Source: Enterobacter cloacae (GTDB lineage Bacteria; Pseudomonadota; Gammaproteobacteria; Enterobacterales; Enterobacteriaceae). From it: a stretch of DNA of 64,000 nt. The stretch lies in NCBI RefSeq assembly GCF_011078175.1, contig NZ_JAALCJ010000006.1, forward strand, positions 279,222 through 343,221, given 5' to 3'. Positions within the stretch are counted from its first letter, which is position 1. Each line of letters starts with the position of its first letter. Position numbers and translations under genes: made by a program. The notes under the pieces were generated by a model. It was not told where the DNA came from, did not search any database, and was given only the letters and a program-made list of their open reading frames with translations. Positions 17,296 to 28,898 of this stretch are shown piece by piece.

Positions 17296-18243
17296 ATGAT
17301 TAAGCTCGGCATCGTGATGGACCCCATCGCAAACATTAACATCAAAAAAGATTCCAGTTTCGCTATGCTGCTGGAAGCTCAGCGTCGCGGCTATGAACTC
17401 CACTATATGGAGATGAACGATCTTTACCTGATTAACGGTGAAGCCCGCGCCCGCACCCGCATCGTTAACGTCGAGCAGAACTACGACAAATGGTACGAAT
17501 TCGGCACCGAGCAGGACATTGCCCTGGCCGACCTCAACGTGATCCTGATGCGTAAAGATCCGCCGTTCGATACCGAATACATTTACTCCACCTATATCCT
17601 TGAGCGTGCCGAAGAGAAAGGGACGCTGATCGTCAATAAGCCGCAGAGCCTGCGCGACTGCAACGAGAAGCTGTACACCGCCTGGTTCTCAGACCTGACG
17701 CCTGAAACGATGGTGACCCGCAGCAAAGCTCAGCTGAAGGAATTCTGGCAAAAACACGGCGATATCATCATGAAGCCGCTGGACGGCATGGGCGGCGCGT
17801 CTATTTTCCGCGTGAAGGAAGGCGACCCGAACATTGGCGTAATTGCCGAAACGCTGACCGAGCTGGGCACCCGCTACTGCATGGCGCAGAACTACCTGCC
17901 GGCCATTAAAGACGGCGACAAGCGTGTGCTGGTGGTAGACGGCGAGCCGGTGCCTTACTGCCTGGCGCGTATCCCACAGGGCGGTGAAACCCGCGGTAAC
18001 CTGGCGGCCGGTGGCCGTGGCGAGCCGCGTCCATTAAGCGAAAGCGACTGGGAAATTGCCCGCCGCGTCGGCCCTACGCTGAAAGCCAAAGGCCTGATCT
18101 TCGTCGGCCTTGATATCATCGGCGATCGTCTGACCGAAGTGAACGTCACCAGCCCGACCTGCATTCGTGAAATTGAAGCGGAATTCCCGATCTCGATCAC
18201 CGGAATGCTGATGGACGCTATCGAAAAACGTTTACAGAAATAA
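17296..18243 (+). CDS. gshB: Glutathione synthetase
   Basis: 315 residues. An ATP-grasp ligase that joins glycine to gamma-glutamylcysteine, the last step of glutathione synthesis. [15 protein letters not shown] is the glycine-rich ATP loop; [15 protein letters not shown] and [13 protein letters not shown] hold substrate and magnesium residues. AGAAG precedes the start. Its product is a substrate of Gss, encoded at 34440-36302. Confidence 0.97.
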   Translation: MIKLGIVMDPIANINIKKDSSFAMLLEAQRRGYELHYMEMNDLYLINGEARARTRIVNVEQNYDKWYEFGTEQDIALADLNVILMRKDPPFDTEYIYSTYILERAEEKGTLIVNKPQSLRDCNEKLYTAWFSDLTPETMVTRSKAQLKEFWQKHGDIIMKPLDGMGGASIFRVKEGDPNIGVIAETLTELGTRYCMAQNYLPAIKDGDKRVLVVDGEPVPYCLARIPQGGETRGNLAAGGRGEPRPLSESDWEIARRVGPTLKAKGLIFVGLDIIGDRLTEVNVTSPTCIREIEAEFPISITGMLMDAIEKRLQK

Positions 18244-18248
18244 CCTGT

Positions 18249-18292
18249 GACAGCGCCTGTGTTTATCCCCATACTGGGCGCTGTCGCTTTTT
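18249..18292 (+). terminator. Terminator after gshB
   Basis: Nine-base perfect stem GACAGCGCC (18249-18257) / GGCGCTGTC (18277-18285), a 19-base loop, then GCTTTTT. It separates rsmE-gshB from yqgE-yqgF. Confidence 0.75.
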
Positions 18293-18317
18293 AAACCAGG
18301 AAACAGTACCTCTGACA

Positions 18318-18878
18318 ATGAATTTACAGCATCACTTTCTTATTGCCATGCCTGCTCTCCAGGACCCGATTTTCCGCCGCTCCGTGGTGTATATTTGCGA
18401 ATACAACGAAGACGGCGCGATGGGGATTATCATCAATAAGCCGCTGGAGAACCTCCAGGTGGAAGGGATTCTGGACAAGCTGAAAATCCCTGCTGAAGCG
18501 CGACTGCCGGAAATCCGCCTCGATAAACCAGTGATGCTCGGCGGCCCGCTTGCAGAAGATCGTGGCTTTATCCTGCATACCCCGCCGGTTTTCTCGTCCA
18601 GCATTCGTATCTCCGATAACACCGTCGTCACCACCTCTCGCGACGTACTTGAAACGCTGGGCACTGCAAACCAGCCATCTGAGGTGCTGGTTGCGCTCGG
18701 CTACGCCTCCTGGGAAAAAGGGCAGCTGGAACAAGAAATTCTGGACAACGCCTGGCTGACAGCCCCTGCGGATATGAATATCCTCTTTAAAACCCCTATC
18801 GCCGATCGCTGGCGTGACGCGGCAAAACTGATTGGCATTGATATTCTGACCATGCCTGGCGTTGCGGGGCACGCGTAA
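18318..18878 (+). CDS. yqgE: UPF0301 (AlgH-like) protein YqgE
   Basis: 186 residues, no signal or membrane helix. It carries the family start [27 protein letters not shown] and MGIIINKPL, plus [16 protein letters not shown]. Function unknown. Its stop overlaps the yqgF start by one base (TAATG), an arrangement kept across enterics. Confidence 0.94.
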   Translation: MNLQHHFLIAMPALQDPIFRRSVVYICEYNEDGAMGIIINKPLENLQVEGILDKLKIPAEARLPEIRLDKPVMLGGPLAEDRGFILHTPPVFSSSIRISDNTVVTTSRDVLETLGTANQPSEVLVALGYASWEKGQLEQEILDNAWLTAPADMNILFKTPIADRWRDAAKLIGIDILTMPGVAGHA

Positions 18879-19294
18879 TGAGCGGCACCCTTCTCGCCTT
18901 CGACTTCGGCACCAAAAGCATCGGCGTCGCCGTTGGTCAACGAATCACCGGCACCGCACGCCCGCTCACGGCGCTGAAAGCTAGCGACGGCACGCCGGAC
19001 TGGAACCTTATTGAGCGCTTGCTTAAAGAGTGGCAGCCGGACGACGTGATTGTCGGCCTGCCGCTGAACATGGACGGCACCGAACAACCGCTTACCGCCC
19101 GCGCACGCAAGTTCGCGAACAAAATCCATGGCCGCTTTGGCGTCTCCGTTAAGCTTCACGATGAACGTTTGAGCACCGTTGAGGCGCGCGCTGGTCTGTT
19201 CGAGCACGGCGGATTCCGGGCGCTTAACAAAGGCAGCGTGGATTCAGCTTCAGCCGTCATTATCCTCGAAAGCTATTTCGAACAGGGTTACTGA
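18878..19294 (+). CDS. yqgF: YqgF/RuvX, RNase H-fold nuclease in pre-16S rRNA maturation
   Basis: 138 residues. [16 protein letters not shown] holds the first catalytic Asp of the RNase H-like fold; [11 protein letters not shown] and [17 protein letters not shown] complete the family pattern. In E. coli it takes part in 5' end processing of 16S rRNA. Translationally coupled to yqgE. It ends ten bases from the convergent yggR stop. Confidence 0.94.
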   Translation: MSGTLLAFDFGTKSIGVAVGQRITGTARPLTALKASDGTPDWNLIERLLKEWQPDDVIVGLPLNMDGTEQPLTARARKFANKIHGRFGVSVKLHDERLSTVEARAGLFEHGGFRALNKGSVDSASAVIILESYFEQGY

Positions 19295-19304
19295 GCGCCG
19301 GGGC

Positions 19305-20285
19305 CTACAGCCGCCCCTGCGCCCGTCGCTCCGCCAGACTCTGCTCAAAGTTCTGCATCCCCGCCTGCTGTCCAGTTTGAATAATGCCCGGCAGTTGCCA
19401 GGTTTTGCCTTCGCGGATCAGGTTTGCCGCAGCCGTCGTATTGACCAGTAGCTCATACAACGCCACGCGCCCGCCCTGGACATCCTGAAGCAGTTTTTGC
19501 GCCAGCACCGCACGCAGGCTTCCCGCCAGCTGATTACGCACCGGATCTTTCTCCTGCGCCGGGAAGGTATCGACCAGGCGCTCAATCGCCTGCGCCGCAC
19601 CACGCGTGTGCAGCGTGGCTAAGACCAGATGGCCGGTTTCCGCCGCCGTCAGCGCCAGGCGTATTGTCTCGCTGTCGCGGAGCTCACCAAGCAGAATCAC
19701 ATCCGGATCTTCACGCAATGCACTTCGCAGGGCCTCGGCAAAAGACGGGCTGTGTTGGCCTATCTCCCGCTGCTGGATCAGGCAACGCTCGCTCTGGTAC
19801 ATAAACTCTACCGGATCTTCCAGGGTCAGAATATGCCCGTCCGTGTGGTGATTGAGAAAATCGACCATCGCGGCCAGGGTGGTCGATTTCCCGCTGCCGG
19901 TGGCGCCGGTGACCAGAATCAGGCCATTGTCATTGGACAAAAGCTCCGGGATCGCTCGCGGCACGCCTAACGCAGAGAGCTGCGGGCACGTCAGCGGCAA
20001 CAGGCGCAGCGCGATCGAAACGCCGTGCATATGCTTAAACGCACTGCCGCGCAGCCGCTGACGGTCTGCGAGGGTAACGGCAAAATCCACCTGCCCGTTT
20101 GCCCACCATGCGCCCTGCTGTTCATCGTTGAGCCACGCTTTTAATAATGCCCCCACATCCGGGGGCGGAAACGGCGCAGATTCAAGCCGGCCTGACCTGC
20201 GCCAGCGCGGCGGCGAATCACTGCACAGGTGTAGATCGGAGACGTTATGCTTTACACTAAGGGCCACAATTTCTTCCACATCCAT
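19305..20285 (-). CDS. yggR: PilT-like ATPase YggR
   Basis: 326 residues. Type II/IV secretion ATPase family: Walker A GATGSGKST at 127-135, Asp-box region ILTLEDPVEFMY, Walker B VILLGELRDSETIRLALTAAETGHL. In pilus systems such ATPases drive retraction; here no pilin or assembly genes are adjacent, as in E. coli, and the role is unclear. The start (GAGGAG upstream) is only 17 bases from the divergent yggS start. Confidence 0.92.
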   Translation of the reverse strand: MDVEEIVALSVKHNVSDLHLCSDSPPRWRRSGRLESAPFPPPDVGALLKAWLNDEQQGAWWANGQVDFAVTLADRQRLRGSAFKHMHGVSIALRLLPLTCPQLSALGVPRAIPELLSNDNGLILVTGATGSGKSTTLAAMVDFLNHHTDGHILTLEDPVEFMYQSERCLIQQREIGQHSPSFAEALRSALREDPDVILLGELRDSETIRLALTAAETGHLVLATLHTRGAAQAIERLVDTFPAQEKDPVRNQLAGSLRAVLAQKLLQDVQGGRVALYELLVNTTAAANLIREGKTWQLPGIIQTGQQAGMQNFEQSLAERRAQGRL

Positions 20286-20302
20286 AGACTACTCCTCGGA
20301 AA

Positions 20303-21004
20303 ATGAACGACATTGCGCATAACCTGGCACAGGTCCGGGACAAAATCTCAGCCGCGGCAACGCGTTGCGGCCGTGCTTCAGAAGAAATTACATTGCTTGC
20401 AGTCAGCAAAACCAAGCCTGCGAGCGCCATCGCAGAAGCGATCGCCGCCGGTCATCGCGCCTTTGGCGAAAACTATGTGCAGGAAGGCGTGGATAAGATC
20501 CGTGCATTCCAGGAACGGGGAAATACTGATCTGCAATGGCACTTTATTGGTCCGCTACAGTCGAACAAAAGCCGGCTGGTCGCAGAGCATTTCGACTGGT
20601 GCCACACCCTCGATCGCCTGCGCATCGCTACCCGTCTGAGCGACCAGCGCCCGGCGGAGATGCCTGCGCTTAACGTGCTGATTCAAATCAACATCAGTGA
20701 TGAAAACAGCAAGTCCGGCATTACGCTTAGCGAACTGGACCAGCTGGCAGCTGACGTTGCAGCGCTGCCGCGCTTAACCCTGCGCGGGCTGATGGCCATT
20801 CCGGCGCCAGAGTCAAGTTATGAAAGGCAGTTTGCCGTGGCACAGCAAATGGCTGTAGCATTTGAGGCGCTTAAAGCGCGCTATGACACGGTAGACACGC
20901 TTTCTCTGGGCATGTCGGACGATATGGAAGCCGCCATCGCGGCAGGCAGTACCATGGTGCGCATCGGCACGGCAATTTTCGGTGCGCGCGATTACACCCA
21001 ATAA
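20303..21004 (+). CDS. yggS: YggS, pyridoxal phosphate homeostasis protein
   Basis: 233 residues, PLP-binding TIM-barrel protein of the PLPBP/PROSC family. The PLP lysine is Lys36 in LLAVSKTKPA; FGENYVQEGVDK and the phosphate-binding SLGMSDDMEAAI with GSTMVRIGTAIFG follow. It buffers the PLP pool and amino acid metabolism. First gene of a plus-strand run yggS-yggT-yggU-rdgB-hemW. Confidence 0.96.
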   Translation: MNDIAHNLAQVRDKISAAATRCGRASEEITLLAVSKTKPASAIAEAIAAGHRAFGENYVQEGVDKIRAFQERGNTDLQWHFIGPLQSNKSRLVAEHFDWCHTLDRLRIATRLSDQRPAEMPALNVLIQINISDENSKSGITLSELDQLAADVAALPRLTLRGLMAIPAPESSYERQFAVAQQMAVAFEALKARYDTVDTLSLGMSDDMEAAIAAGSTMVRIGTAIFGARDYTQ

Positions 21005-21025
21005 TAAGGAAACCTGAGGAACGCC

Positions 21026-21592
21026 ATGAAGACGTTGACTTTCCTGCTTTCAACGGTCATTGAACTGTATACGATGGCGCTGCTGTTGCGCGTCTGGATG
21101 CAGTGGGCCCGTTGTGATTTTTACAATCCATTCTCACAATTTATCGTGAAAATCACGCAGCCCGTTGTGGGGCCGCTTCGCCGCGTCATTCCGGCAATGG
21201 GGCCCATTGACAGTTCATCTCTGCTGATGGCGTTTATTCTGAGCGTTATCAAAGCGATCGTGCTGTTTATGGTCATCACTTTCCAGCCGATTATCTGGAT
21301 TTCAGCCGTTTTGATCCTGCTTAAAACCGTCGGCTCGCTGATCTTCTGGGTCCTGCTGGTGATGGCGATCATGAGCTGGGTAAGCCGGGGCCGTAGCCCG
21401 GTGGAGTACGCGTTGATTCAGCTGACTGAACCGCTGCTGCGTCCGATTCGTAGTCTGCTGCCCGCAATGGGCGGAATCGACTTCTCCCCGATGCTTCTCG
21501 TTCTGCTGCTTTACGTGCTTAACATGGGTATCGCGGAACTGTTACAGGCGACGGGTAATATGCTGCTGCCGGGGCTGTGGATGGCGTTATGA
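21026..21592 (+). CDS. yggT: YggT family inner-membrane protein
   Basis: 188 residues with two copies of the YggT module, each a hydrophobic helix followed by [29 protein letters not shown] and its C-terminal counterpart [21 protein letters not shown]. Linked to osmotic or potassium homeostasis in other bacteria, but not firmly. The stop overlaps the yggU start as ATGA. Confidence 0.93.
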   Translation: MKTLTFLLSTVIELYTMALLLRVWMQWARCDFYNPFSQFIVKITQPVVGPLRRVIPAMGPIDSSSLLMAFILSVIKAIVLFMVITFQPIIWISAVLILLKTVGSLIFWVLLVMAIMSWVSRGRSPVEYALIQLTEPLLRPIRSLLPAMGGIDFSPMLLVLLLYVLNMGIAELLQATGNMLLPGLWMAL

Positions 21593-21885
21593 GTGCAGTT
21601 AGCCCCTGCGCCGACGGGCTGGTTTTACGGCTGTACATTCAGCCGAAAGCCAGCCGCGACAGTATTGTTGGGCTGCATGGCGACGAGCTAAAAGTCGCCA
21701 TCACCGCCCCGCCCGTTGACGGCCAGGCGAATGCGCATCTGACCAAATATCTGGCTAAACAGTTTCGCGTCGCTAAAAGCCAGGTCATCATTGAGAAAGG
21801 TGAACTCGGCCGACATAAACAGGTAAAAATCCTTAATCCGCAATCTATCCCGACGGAAGTCGCGGCTCTGACAGAACAGGACTAA
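21589..21885 (+). CDS. yggU: DUF167 protein YggU
   Basis: 98 residues from the ATG overlapping the yggT stop; an ATG four codons earlier is also possible. DUF167 signature: [36 protein letters not shown], then [16 protein letters not shown]. Function unknown. rdgB starts three bases after its stop. Confidence 0.93.
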   Translation: MSAVSPCADGLVLRLYIQPKASRDSIVGLHGDELKVAITAPPVDGQANAHLTKYLAKQFRVAKSQVIIEKGELGRHKQVKILNPQSIPTEVAALTEQD

Positions 21886-21888
21886 ACC

Positions 21889-22482
21889 ATGCAGAAAGTT
21901 GTTCTCGCCACCGGTAACGCCGGTAAAGTGCGCGAGCTGGCCTCGCTATTAAATGATTTTGGGCTGGACGTAGTGGCCCAGACCGACCTTGGCGTGGATT
22001 CCGCCGAAGAGACGGGGCTGACGTTTATCGAAAATGCCATACTGAAAGCGCGTCATGCCGCGCAGATTACGGGGCTGCCCGCTATTGCCGACGACTCCGG
22101 TCTGGCCGTGGATTTTCTGGGCGGTGCGCCGGGGATTTATTCCGCCCGCTATTCCGGGGCGGACGCCACCGACCAGCAGAATCTGGAAAAGCTGCTTGTT
22201 GCCCTGAAAGACGTGCCTGACGAACAGCGTACCGCGCAGTTCCACTGCGTGCTGGTCTACATGCGTCACGCGGAAGATCCCACGCCGATTGTCTGTCACG
22301 GCAGCTGGCCGGGCGTGATCACCCGTGAAGCGGCGGGCAACGGCGGCTTTGGCTACGATCCGATTTTCTTTGTCCCGACCGAGGGCAAAACCGCAGCGGA
22401 ACTGACCCGCGAAGAGAAAAGCGCGATTTCCCACCGTGGACGCGCCCTGAAACTGTTACTGGAAGCACTGCGTAATGGCTAA
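21889..22482 (+). CDS. rdgB: dITP/XTP pyrophosphatase
   Basis: 197 residues. Ham1/ITPase family: [14 protein letters not shown] at the N-terminus binds the nucleotide, [13 protein letters not shown] and [24 protein letters not shown] form the active site, and [13 protein letters not shown] with ISHRGRAL binds the base. It removes dITP, XTP and similar non-canonical nucleotides. Overlaps hemW by eight bases. Confidence 0.97.
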   Translation: MQKVVLATGNAGKVRELASLLNDFGLDVVAQTDLGVDSAEETGLTFIENAILKARHAAQITGLPAIADDSGLAVDFLGGAPGIYSARYSGADATDQQNLEKLLVALKDVPDEQRTAQFHCVLVYMRHAEDPTPIVCHGSWPGVITREAAGNGGFGYDPIFFVPTEGKTAAELTREEKSAISHRGRALKLLLEALRNG

Positions 22483-23623
22483 TTTGCCGCCTCTGAGTCT
22501 TTATATTCATATCCCATGGTGCGTGCAGAAATGCCCGTACTGCGATTTCAACTCGCACGCGCTGAAAGGTGAAGTGCCGCACGATGACTACGTTGCGCAT
22601 CTGCTGGCTGACCTGGACGCCGATGTACCTTACGCACAGGGACGTGAAGTGAAGACCATTTTCATTGGTGGCGGTACGCCGAGCCTGCTGTCAGGCCCGG
22701 CGATGCAAACGCTGCTGGACGGCGTGCGTGCGCGCCTGAACCTGGCGGCGGATGCTGAAATTACGATGGAAGCCAACCCCGGTACCGTTGAAGCCGACCG
22801 TTTTGTCGAGTATCAGCGTGCAGGCGTGAACCGTATTTCCATCGGCGTGCAGAGCTTTAGCGAGCCAAAGCTGAAGCGCCTGGGGCGCATTCACGGCCCG
22901 GAAGAGGCAAAGCGCGCGGCGAAGCTGGCAACGGGGCTTGGGCTGCGCAGTTTTAACCTCGACCTGATGCACGGCCTGCCGGATCAGTCGCTGGAAGAAG
23001 CGCTGGACGATTTGCGTCAGGCGATTGAGCTGAATCCGCCGCACCTGTCGTGGTATCAGCTGACCATAGAGCCGAACACCCTGTTTGGGTCCCGTCCTCC
23101 GGTGCTGCCGGACGACGACGCGCTGTGGGATATTTTCGAACAGGGCCACCAGCTTTTGACCGCGGCGGGGTATCAGCAATACGAAACGTCGGCGTATGCG
23201 AAGCAGGGCTATCAGTGTCAGCACAATCTGAACTACTGGCGTTTTGGTGATTATCTGGGGATTGGCTGCGGCGCTCACGGCAAGGTGACCTTCCCGGACG
23301 GGCGCATTCTGCGTACCGCCAAAACGCGTCATCCGCGCGGGTATATGGAAGGCCGCTACCTGGAGCGTCAGCACGACGTCGAGGCGGAGGATAAACCGTT
23401 TGAGTTCTTTATGAACCGTTTCCGTCTGCTGGAAGCCGCACCGCGCGCGGAGTTTGCGCTCTACACCGGGTTATCGGAGTCGGTGATTCGTCCGCAGATT
23501 GACGAGGCGCTGGCGAAGGGGTATCTGACCGAGTGTGATGAGTCCTGGCAGATCACCGAGCACGGCAAACTGTTCCTGAACTCCCTTCTTGAGCTGTTCC
23601 TCGCTGAAAATCCTGAAGGCTGA
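22475..23623 (+). CDS. hemW: HemW, radical SAM heme chaperone
   Basis: 382 residues. The radical SAM cluster motif CVQKCPYC is at about residues 16-23, followed by [11 protein letters not shown] and EANPGTVE. The extra NSHA segment after the motif and lack of the full HemN signature mark the HemW branch, which binds heme rather than oxidising coproporphyrinogen. Its start lies inside rdgB, so translation is coupled. Last core gene before the DUF559 insert. Confidence 0.95.
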   Translation: MANLPPLSLYIHIPWCVQKCPYCDFNSHALKGEVPHDDYVAHLLADLDADVPYAQGREVKTIFIGGGTPSLLSGPAMQTLLDGVRARLNLAADAEITMEANPGTVEADRFVEYQRAGVNRISIGVQSFSEPKLKRLGRIHGPEEAKRAAKLATGLGLRSFNLDLMHGLPDQSLEEALDDLRQAIELNPPHLSWYQLTIEPNTLFGSRPPVLPDDDALWDIFEQGHQLLTAAGYQQYETSAYAKQGYQCQHNLNYWRFGDYLGIGCGAHGKVTFPDGRILRTAKTRHPRGYMEGRYLERQHDVEAEDKPFEFFMNRFRLLEAAPRAEFALYTGLSESVIRPQIDEALAKGYLTECDESWQITEHGKLFLNSLLELFLAENPEG

Positions 23624-23679
23624 TTCAGGATTTTACATCCCGTTCTGCTGGTTGAGGGAAAGGCTGGCAGAGTGTGGGG

Positions 23680-24018
23680 ATGGAAAAATCAAAACAACTC
23701 CGCAAACAAATGACACCCGAAGAATTACGCCTCTGGTATTTGCTCAGAGATCGTCGTTTCTTCGGGAATAAGTTTCGTCGTCAGATGCCGGTTGGGCCGT
23801 ATATCGTGGATTTTGCCTGCTTTAAGGCGAAGCTGATTATTGAGCTGGACGGTGGGCAGCATCAGAACAAAGAGAAGTATGATTCTCACCGTACCGAGTT
23901 TTTGAATGCGAACGGCTGGGAAGTCGTGCGGTTCTGGAATAATGAATTCAGGACTAATGAGGAGCAGGTGTTGATGGCTATTTTGCAACGATTGCAATGC
24001 CAGATGCCCTCACCCTAA
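23680..24018 (+). CDS. DUF559 protein (Vsr/restriction-endonuclease-like fold), accessory
   Basis: 112 residues; start at 23680, or 23674 with two more residues. The DUF559 core is clear: MTPEELRLWYLLRDRR, FRRQMPVGPYIVDFACFKAKLIIELDGGQH and FLNANGWEVVRFWNNEF. In it D-x-A-C-F with E-L-D-G-G-Q-H resembles a PD-(D/E)xK nuclease site, so DNA-end recognition or cleavage is possible but unproven. The last residues MPSP and the TAA stop come from the repeat at 24006-24081. E. coli has no gene here, so this is an insertion. Confidence 0.85.
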   Translation: MEKSKQLRKQMTPEELRLWYLLRDRRFFGNKFRRQMPVGPYIVDFACFKAKLIIELDGGQHQNKEKYDSHRTEFLNANGWEVVRFWNNEFRTNEEQVLMAILQRLQCQMPSP

Positions 24019-24081
24019 CCCTCTCCCACGGGAGAGGGAACGATTACACCCTCTCCCATGGGGAGAGGGCCAGGGTGAGGG
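24006..24081. repeat. CCCTCACCC-type intergenic repeat, copy 2 (full palindrome)
   Basis: Complete element: outer arms CCCTCACCCT and AGGGTGAGGG, each next to an inner CCCTCTCCC/GGGAGAGGG hairpin. The left outer arm overlaps the end of the DUF559 gene and supplies its stop codon. The right arm ends 19 bases before the convergent yggN stop. Confidence 0.85.
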
Positions 24082-24099
24082 GCCCAGCGCGCAGAGACG

Positions 24100-24816
24100 T
24101 TACTTCAACGTCCCCACCAGCGCCTTCCGGCTATCTTCCAGCGACACCACGCGTTTACACACGTCTTTGCCGAACTGCTGGAAATCGGCTTCCTGATTCT
24201 TCCACTCGTTCTGAATCGAGGTTTGCAGGCCGCCCAGGCTTCCCAGCACGCCCTGCAACGGATTACCGCCGCCTTTCAGCACCGCTTTGGCGCCCATCTC
24301 GTTGATGCTGTCCTGGAGAATGCCGCCCATTGCCTGGTTCACCAGCTGCTGACCGTCGGCACGCACCTGATCGATCGCCTTATAGTGGAACGTCAGGCCA
24401 TCAGAGCGCGTCTCGATAATACGGTTCATCTGCTCTTTCAGCTGTTTATCCAGCTTCGTCAGGCGGGTGCGCATATTGCTGCTCTCCCCCACCTCTTTGG
24501 TGATGATTTTATCCAGCGCCACGCGGCTTTTCTCGACACGGGTCAGCGCGCCGTTGTTGATCCAGGGCAGCGCGGTACGCAACTCGGCCTGATAGTCCAT
24601 CGCCTGCTCGCGCTGGGCAGCCGTCAGGTTTTGTGGTTTGCCGTTAAAGGTCACGTTGCCATCCGGCGTAATCACCAGATTGCCATTCTCGCCTTTAACC
24701 TGCACGGTTTGCGGACTCAGCACCACGTCATCACGCGGGGTAACGCTACATTTATACTCCGCATGAGCGGTGGATCCGATTGCCAGTAAAGCAACAGCCA
24801 GCAACGTTTTGCGCAT
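24100..24816 (-). CDS. yggN: DUF2884 family protein YggN, exported
   Basis: 238 residues from ATG 24816; residues 1-19 (MRKTLLAVALLAIGSTAHA) form a Sec signal, supporting this start over one 23 codons upstream. The mature protein has VKGENGNLVITPDGNVTFNGK and a helical C-terminal half (IETRSDGLTFHYKAIDQVRADGQQLVNQAMG). Probably periplasmic; function unknown. GGGAG precedes the start. Confidence 0.92.
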   Translation of the reverse strand: MRKTLLAVALLAIGSTAHAEYKCSVTPRDDVVLSPQTVQVKGENGNLVITPDGNVTFNGKPQNLTAAQREQAMDYQAELRTALPWINNGALTRVEKSRVALDKIITKEVGESSNMRTRLTKLDKQLKEQMNRIIETRSDGLTFHYKAIDQVRADGQQLVNQAMGGILQDSINEMGAKAVLKGGGNPLQGVLGSLGGLQTSIQNEWKNQEADFQQFGKDVCKRVVSLEDSRKALVGTLK

Positions 24817-24835
24817 CTTTAACACTCCCTCAGAC

Positions 24836-24860
24836 AAAATGGGCCAGCTAATGCTGGCCC
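24836..24860 (-). terminator. Terminator between yggL and yggN
   Basis: Eight-base perfect stem GGGCCAGC / GCTGGCCC with a TAAT loop, followed on the minus strand by ATTTT. It lies 12 bases after the yggL stop and would end the trmB-yggL transcript before yggN. Confidence 0.75.
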
Positions 24861-24872
24861 TTGACTGCTTTA

Positions 24873-25199
24873 TTAGTCCCACCAAACGTCGAAAAGTTCG
24901 CTGACGCGGACATCTTCCAGTTTGTGGTCTTCAAGCCATTTGCGTACCAGCGCCTGATGTTCTTCGGTGCATTTCCCCACTTCCTGGGTGCAAATCAGAC
25001 CTTCCCACGCCAGATAGCCGCTACCGTCGAAGGCCAGCTTGTTTGGCTCGATCACCTCGTTGATGAACGCATCAACGTCCTGATCGATCTGTTCTACACT
25101 GGTGCCTTCCGGGAAACGCCAGGCAACGGAGAAACCCACTTCCTGGAATTCGTCGATGTGCATCTTTTTACGCAGACGACGGCTACGATTCTTTGCCAT
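24873..25199 (-). CDS. yggL: YggL, DUF469 family protein
   Basis: 108 residues from ATG 25199, as in E. coli. Basic N-terminus [20 protein letters not shown], then acidic FPEGTSVEQIDQDVDAFINE and the C-terminal SELFDVWWD. Reported as a 50S-subunit-associated protein in E. coli; that is from memory. The start overlaps the trmB stop (TAATG). Confidence 0.93.
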   Translation of the reverse strand: MAKNRSRRLRKKMHIDEFQEVGFSVAWRFPEGTSVEQIDQDVDAFINEVIEPNKLAFDGSGYLAWEGLICTQEVGKCTEEHQALVRKWLEDHKLEDVRVSELFDVWWD

Positions 25200-25918
25200 T
25201 ATTTCACCCTCTCGAACATTAAGTCCCATACGCCGTGACCAAGACGATGGCCACGCTGTTCAAATTTTGTCACCGGACGTGAATCCGGACGCGGTACGTA
25301 GTCGTTGCTTTCAGACTGGTTTTTATACCCGTCCAGCGACGACATCACTTCCAGCATATGTTCCGCATAAGGTTGCCAGTCGGTCGCCATGTGGAAGACG
25401 CCGCCCAGCTTAAGCTTACTTTTTACCAGCTCGGCAAACGGTGCCTGAACGATACGGCGTTTATTATGACGCGCTTTGTGCCACGGGTCAGGGAAAAAGA
25501 GCTGAACCATGTTCAAAGAATTGTCAGGAATCATTTTATGCAGCACTTCCACCGCGTCATGACACATGACGCGCAGGTTCTCAACGCCTTCTTCATGGGC
25601 CGTTGCCAGGCACGCGCCGACGCCCGGTGAGTGTACTTCAATACCGAGGAAATTCTGCTCCGGGCGAGCCTTCGCCATGGTCACCAGCGAGGTGCCCATA
25701 CCAAAGCCGATCTCCAGGGTCACTGGCGCATCGCGACCGAACAGGTCGGTAAAGTCGAGCGGCTGCTCGCTGAACTCAACGCCCATCACCGGCCAGTAGT
25801 TGTCCAGCGCGTGTTGCTGCCCTTTTGTCAGGCGGCCCTGACGACGGACAAAGCTGCGAATACGGCGCAGCGGGCGACCGTTTTCATCAAATTCCGGTGA
25901 AATGACGTCGTTTTTCAT
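25199..25918 (-). CDS. trmB: tRNA (guanine-N7-)-methyltransferase, m7G46
   Basis: 239 residues from ATG 25918 ([10 protein letters not shown]). Rossmann-fold methyltransferase: [15 protein letters not shown] binds S-adenosylmethionine, [19 protein letters not shown] is the family hallmark, and a conserved [21 protein letters not shown]-terminal part follows. It is divergent from mutY, 144 bases away, and co-transcribed with yggL. Confidence 0.96.
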   Translation of the reverse strand: MKNDVISPEFDENGRPLRRIRSFVRRQGRLTKGQQHALDNYWPVMGVEFSEQPLDFTDLFGRDAPVTLEIGFGMGTSLVTMAKARPEQNFLGIEVHSPGVGACLATAHEEGVENLRVMCHDAVEVLHKMIPDNSLNMVQLFFPDPWHKARHNKRRIVQAPFAELVKSKLKLGGVFHMATDWQPYAEHMLEVMSSLDGYKNQSESNDYVPRPDSRPVTKFEQRGHRLGHGVWDLMFERVK

Positions 25919-26062
25919 AAAAGAGTTGTCTGCTTGTGAGAATGTTCGGGAAACGGGCATTATCCAAAGTTAAGGCGTCTATGCAAGCATGGGAAAGATC
26001 CGGTTTACAGCAGATTGACGCTGTGCTGCAATCTGCGTCCCTGATTATGCGAATCGATGACC

Positions 26063-27115
26063 ATGCAAGCCTCTCAATTTTCAGCCCAGGTGCTGGACTG
26101 GTACGACAAATACGGGCGTAAAACCCTGCCCTGGCAAATTGAAAAAACGCCTTACAAAGTATGGCTCTCTGAAGTGATGTTGCAACAAACGCAGGTCGCG
26201 ACGGTCATTCCTTACTTCGAGCGTTTTATGGCGCGCTTCCCGACAATCACCGATCTGGCAAACGCCCCGCTGGACGAGGTACTTCACCTGTGGACAGGCC
26301 TCGGCTATTACGCCCGCGCGCGCAACCTGCACAAAGCCGCACAGCAGGTCGCCACCCGCCACAACGGTAAATTCCCGGAGACCTTTGACGAGGTGGCGGA
26401 CTTGCCCGGCGTCGGGCGTTCAACCGCAGGCGCAATCCTCTCCCTCTCTTTAGGCAAACATTTCCCTATTCTCGACGGCAACGTCAAGCGCGTGCTCGCA
26501 CGCTGCTACGCGGTAGATGGCTGGCCGGGAAAGAAAGAGGTTGAGAAACGCCTGTGGGAGATCAGTGAAGCGGTCACTCCGGCGAAGGGGGTAGAGCGTT
26601 TTAACCAGGCGATGATGGATCTGGGCGCGATGGTCTGCACTCGTTCAAAACCAAAGTGCGAACTCTGCCCGGTAAACAACCTCTGCGTGGCCTATGCAAA
26701 CCACACCTGGGCGCAGTATCCGGGGAAAAAACCGAAGCAGACGCTGCCTGAACGCACCGGGTTCATGCTGCTGATGCAGCATGGCGACGAGGTATTTCTC
26801 GCCCAACGCCCGCCGAGTGGCCTGTGGGGTGGTCTATACTGCTTCCCACAGTTTGAGGATGAAGCCTCACTTCGGGCATGGCTTGAACAGCGCGGCATTG
26901 CGGCCGATACCCTGACGCAACTCAACGCGTTCCGTCATACCTTCAGCCATTTCCATCTGGATATTGTGCCGATGTGGCTTCCCGTGTCCTCACTCACGTC
27001 GTGCATGGATGAAGGCACCGCTCTCTGGTATAACTTAGCGCAACCGCCATCAGTCGGGCTGGCGGCTCCCGTGGAGCGCCTGTTACAGCAATTACGTGTC
27101 GGTGCAATGGTTTAG
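26063..27115 (+). CDS. mutY: Adenine DNA glycosylase
   Basis: 350 residues from ATG 26063 ([10 protein letters not shown]); an ATG two codons earlier is less likely. It removes A mispaired with 8-oxoG or G. Visible: catalytic Glu37 in [12 protein letters not shown], helix-hairpin-helix [13 protein letters not shown] with Asp in ILDGNVKRV, the [4Fe-4S] cysteines of [17 protein letters not shown], and a C-terminal NUDIX-like 8-oxoG reader. yggX follows after 26 bases. Confidence 0.97.
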   Translation: MQASQFSAQVLDWYDKYGRKTLPWQIEKTPYKVWLSEVMLQQTQVATVIPYFERFMARFPTITDLANAPLDEVLHLWTGLGYYARARNLHKAAQQVATRHNGKFPETFDEVADLPGVGRSTAGAILSLSLGKHFPILDGNVKRVLARCYAVDGWPGKKEVEKRLWEISEAVTPAKGVERFNQAMMDLGAMVCTRSKPKCELCPVNNLCVAYANHTWAQYPGKKPKQTLPERTGFMLLMQHGDEVFLAQRPPSGLWGGLYCFPQFEDEASLRAWLEQRGIAADTLTQLNAFRHTFSHFHLDIVPMWLPVSSLTSCMDEGTALWYNLAQPPSVGLAAPVERLLQQLRVGAMV

Positions 27116-27141
27116 CATCGCCAAGACAAAGAGGAATGAGT

Positions 27142-28615
<1,474 letters not shown>

Positions 28616-28624
28616 AACCGACAT

Positions 28625-28700
28625 CCCCTCACCCTACCCTCTCCCACAGGGAGAGGGTGTTCAAGTGCCCTCTCCCCGTGGGAGAGGGCCAGGGTGAGGG
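28625..28700. repeat. CCCTCACCC-type intergenic repeat, copy 3 (full palindrome)
   Basis: Full element 9 bases after mltC. Both outer arms (CCCCTCACCCT and AGGGTGAGGG) and both inner CCCTCTCCC/GGGAGAGGG hairpins are present. The right flank GCATCAGACCGCA is the inverse of the left flank of copy 1, so the repeat unit extends beyond the palindrome. Confidence 0.85.
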
Positions 28701-28738
28701 CATCAGACCGCACCCATCTCATCCCATCCATACGAAAA

Positions 28739-28784
28739 TGCTATTTGCATCACAATCCAGACTGCAAATTAATGTGGATTGCAT
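28739..28784 (+). promoter_or_regulatory. Probable CRP/CytR control region of nupG
   Basis: An imperfect CRP site TGCTA-N6-TCACA (28739-28754) is followed by TGTGGATTGCATT (28773-28785). ATTGCAT-type octamers, the half-sites CytR recognises, recur here and near 28830. In E. coli nupG is controlled by CRP and CytR. The assignment rests on position and partial matches only. Confidence 0.35.
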
Positions 28785-28898
28785 TTTTTTGCGGGAGGTA
28801 ACAAAACATATTGTTGCCAGCTGATAAAATTGCATCAAATAACAACCCTGAATGTTCCTATAACAACATATCTCCCGCTCACTTGTGAGGAAAGTAAC

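Noticed and set aside
24006..24081. Repeat considered as a CRISPR-like or attachment structure
   Set aside because: The copies are scattered singly over 50 kb with no regular spacers and no cas genes or integrase nearby.
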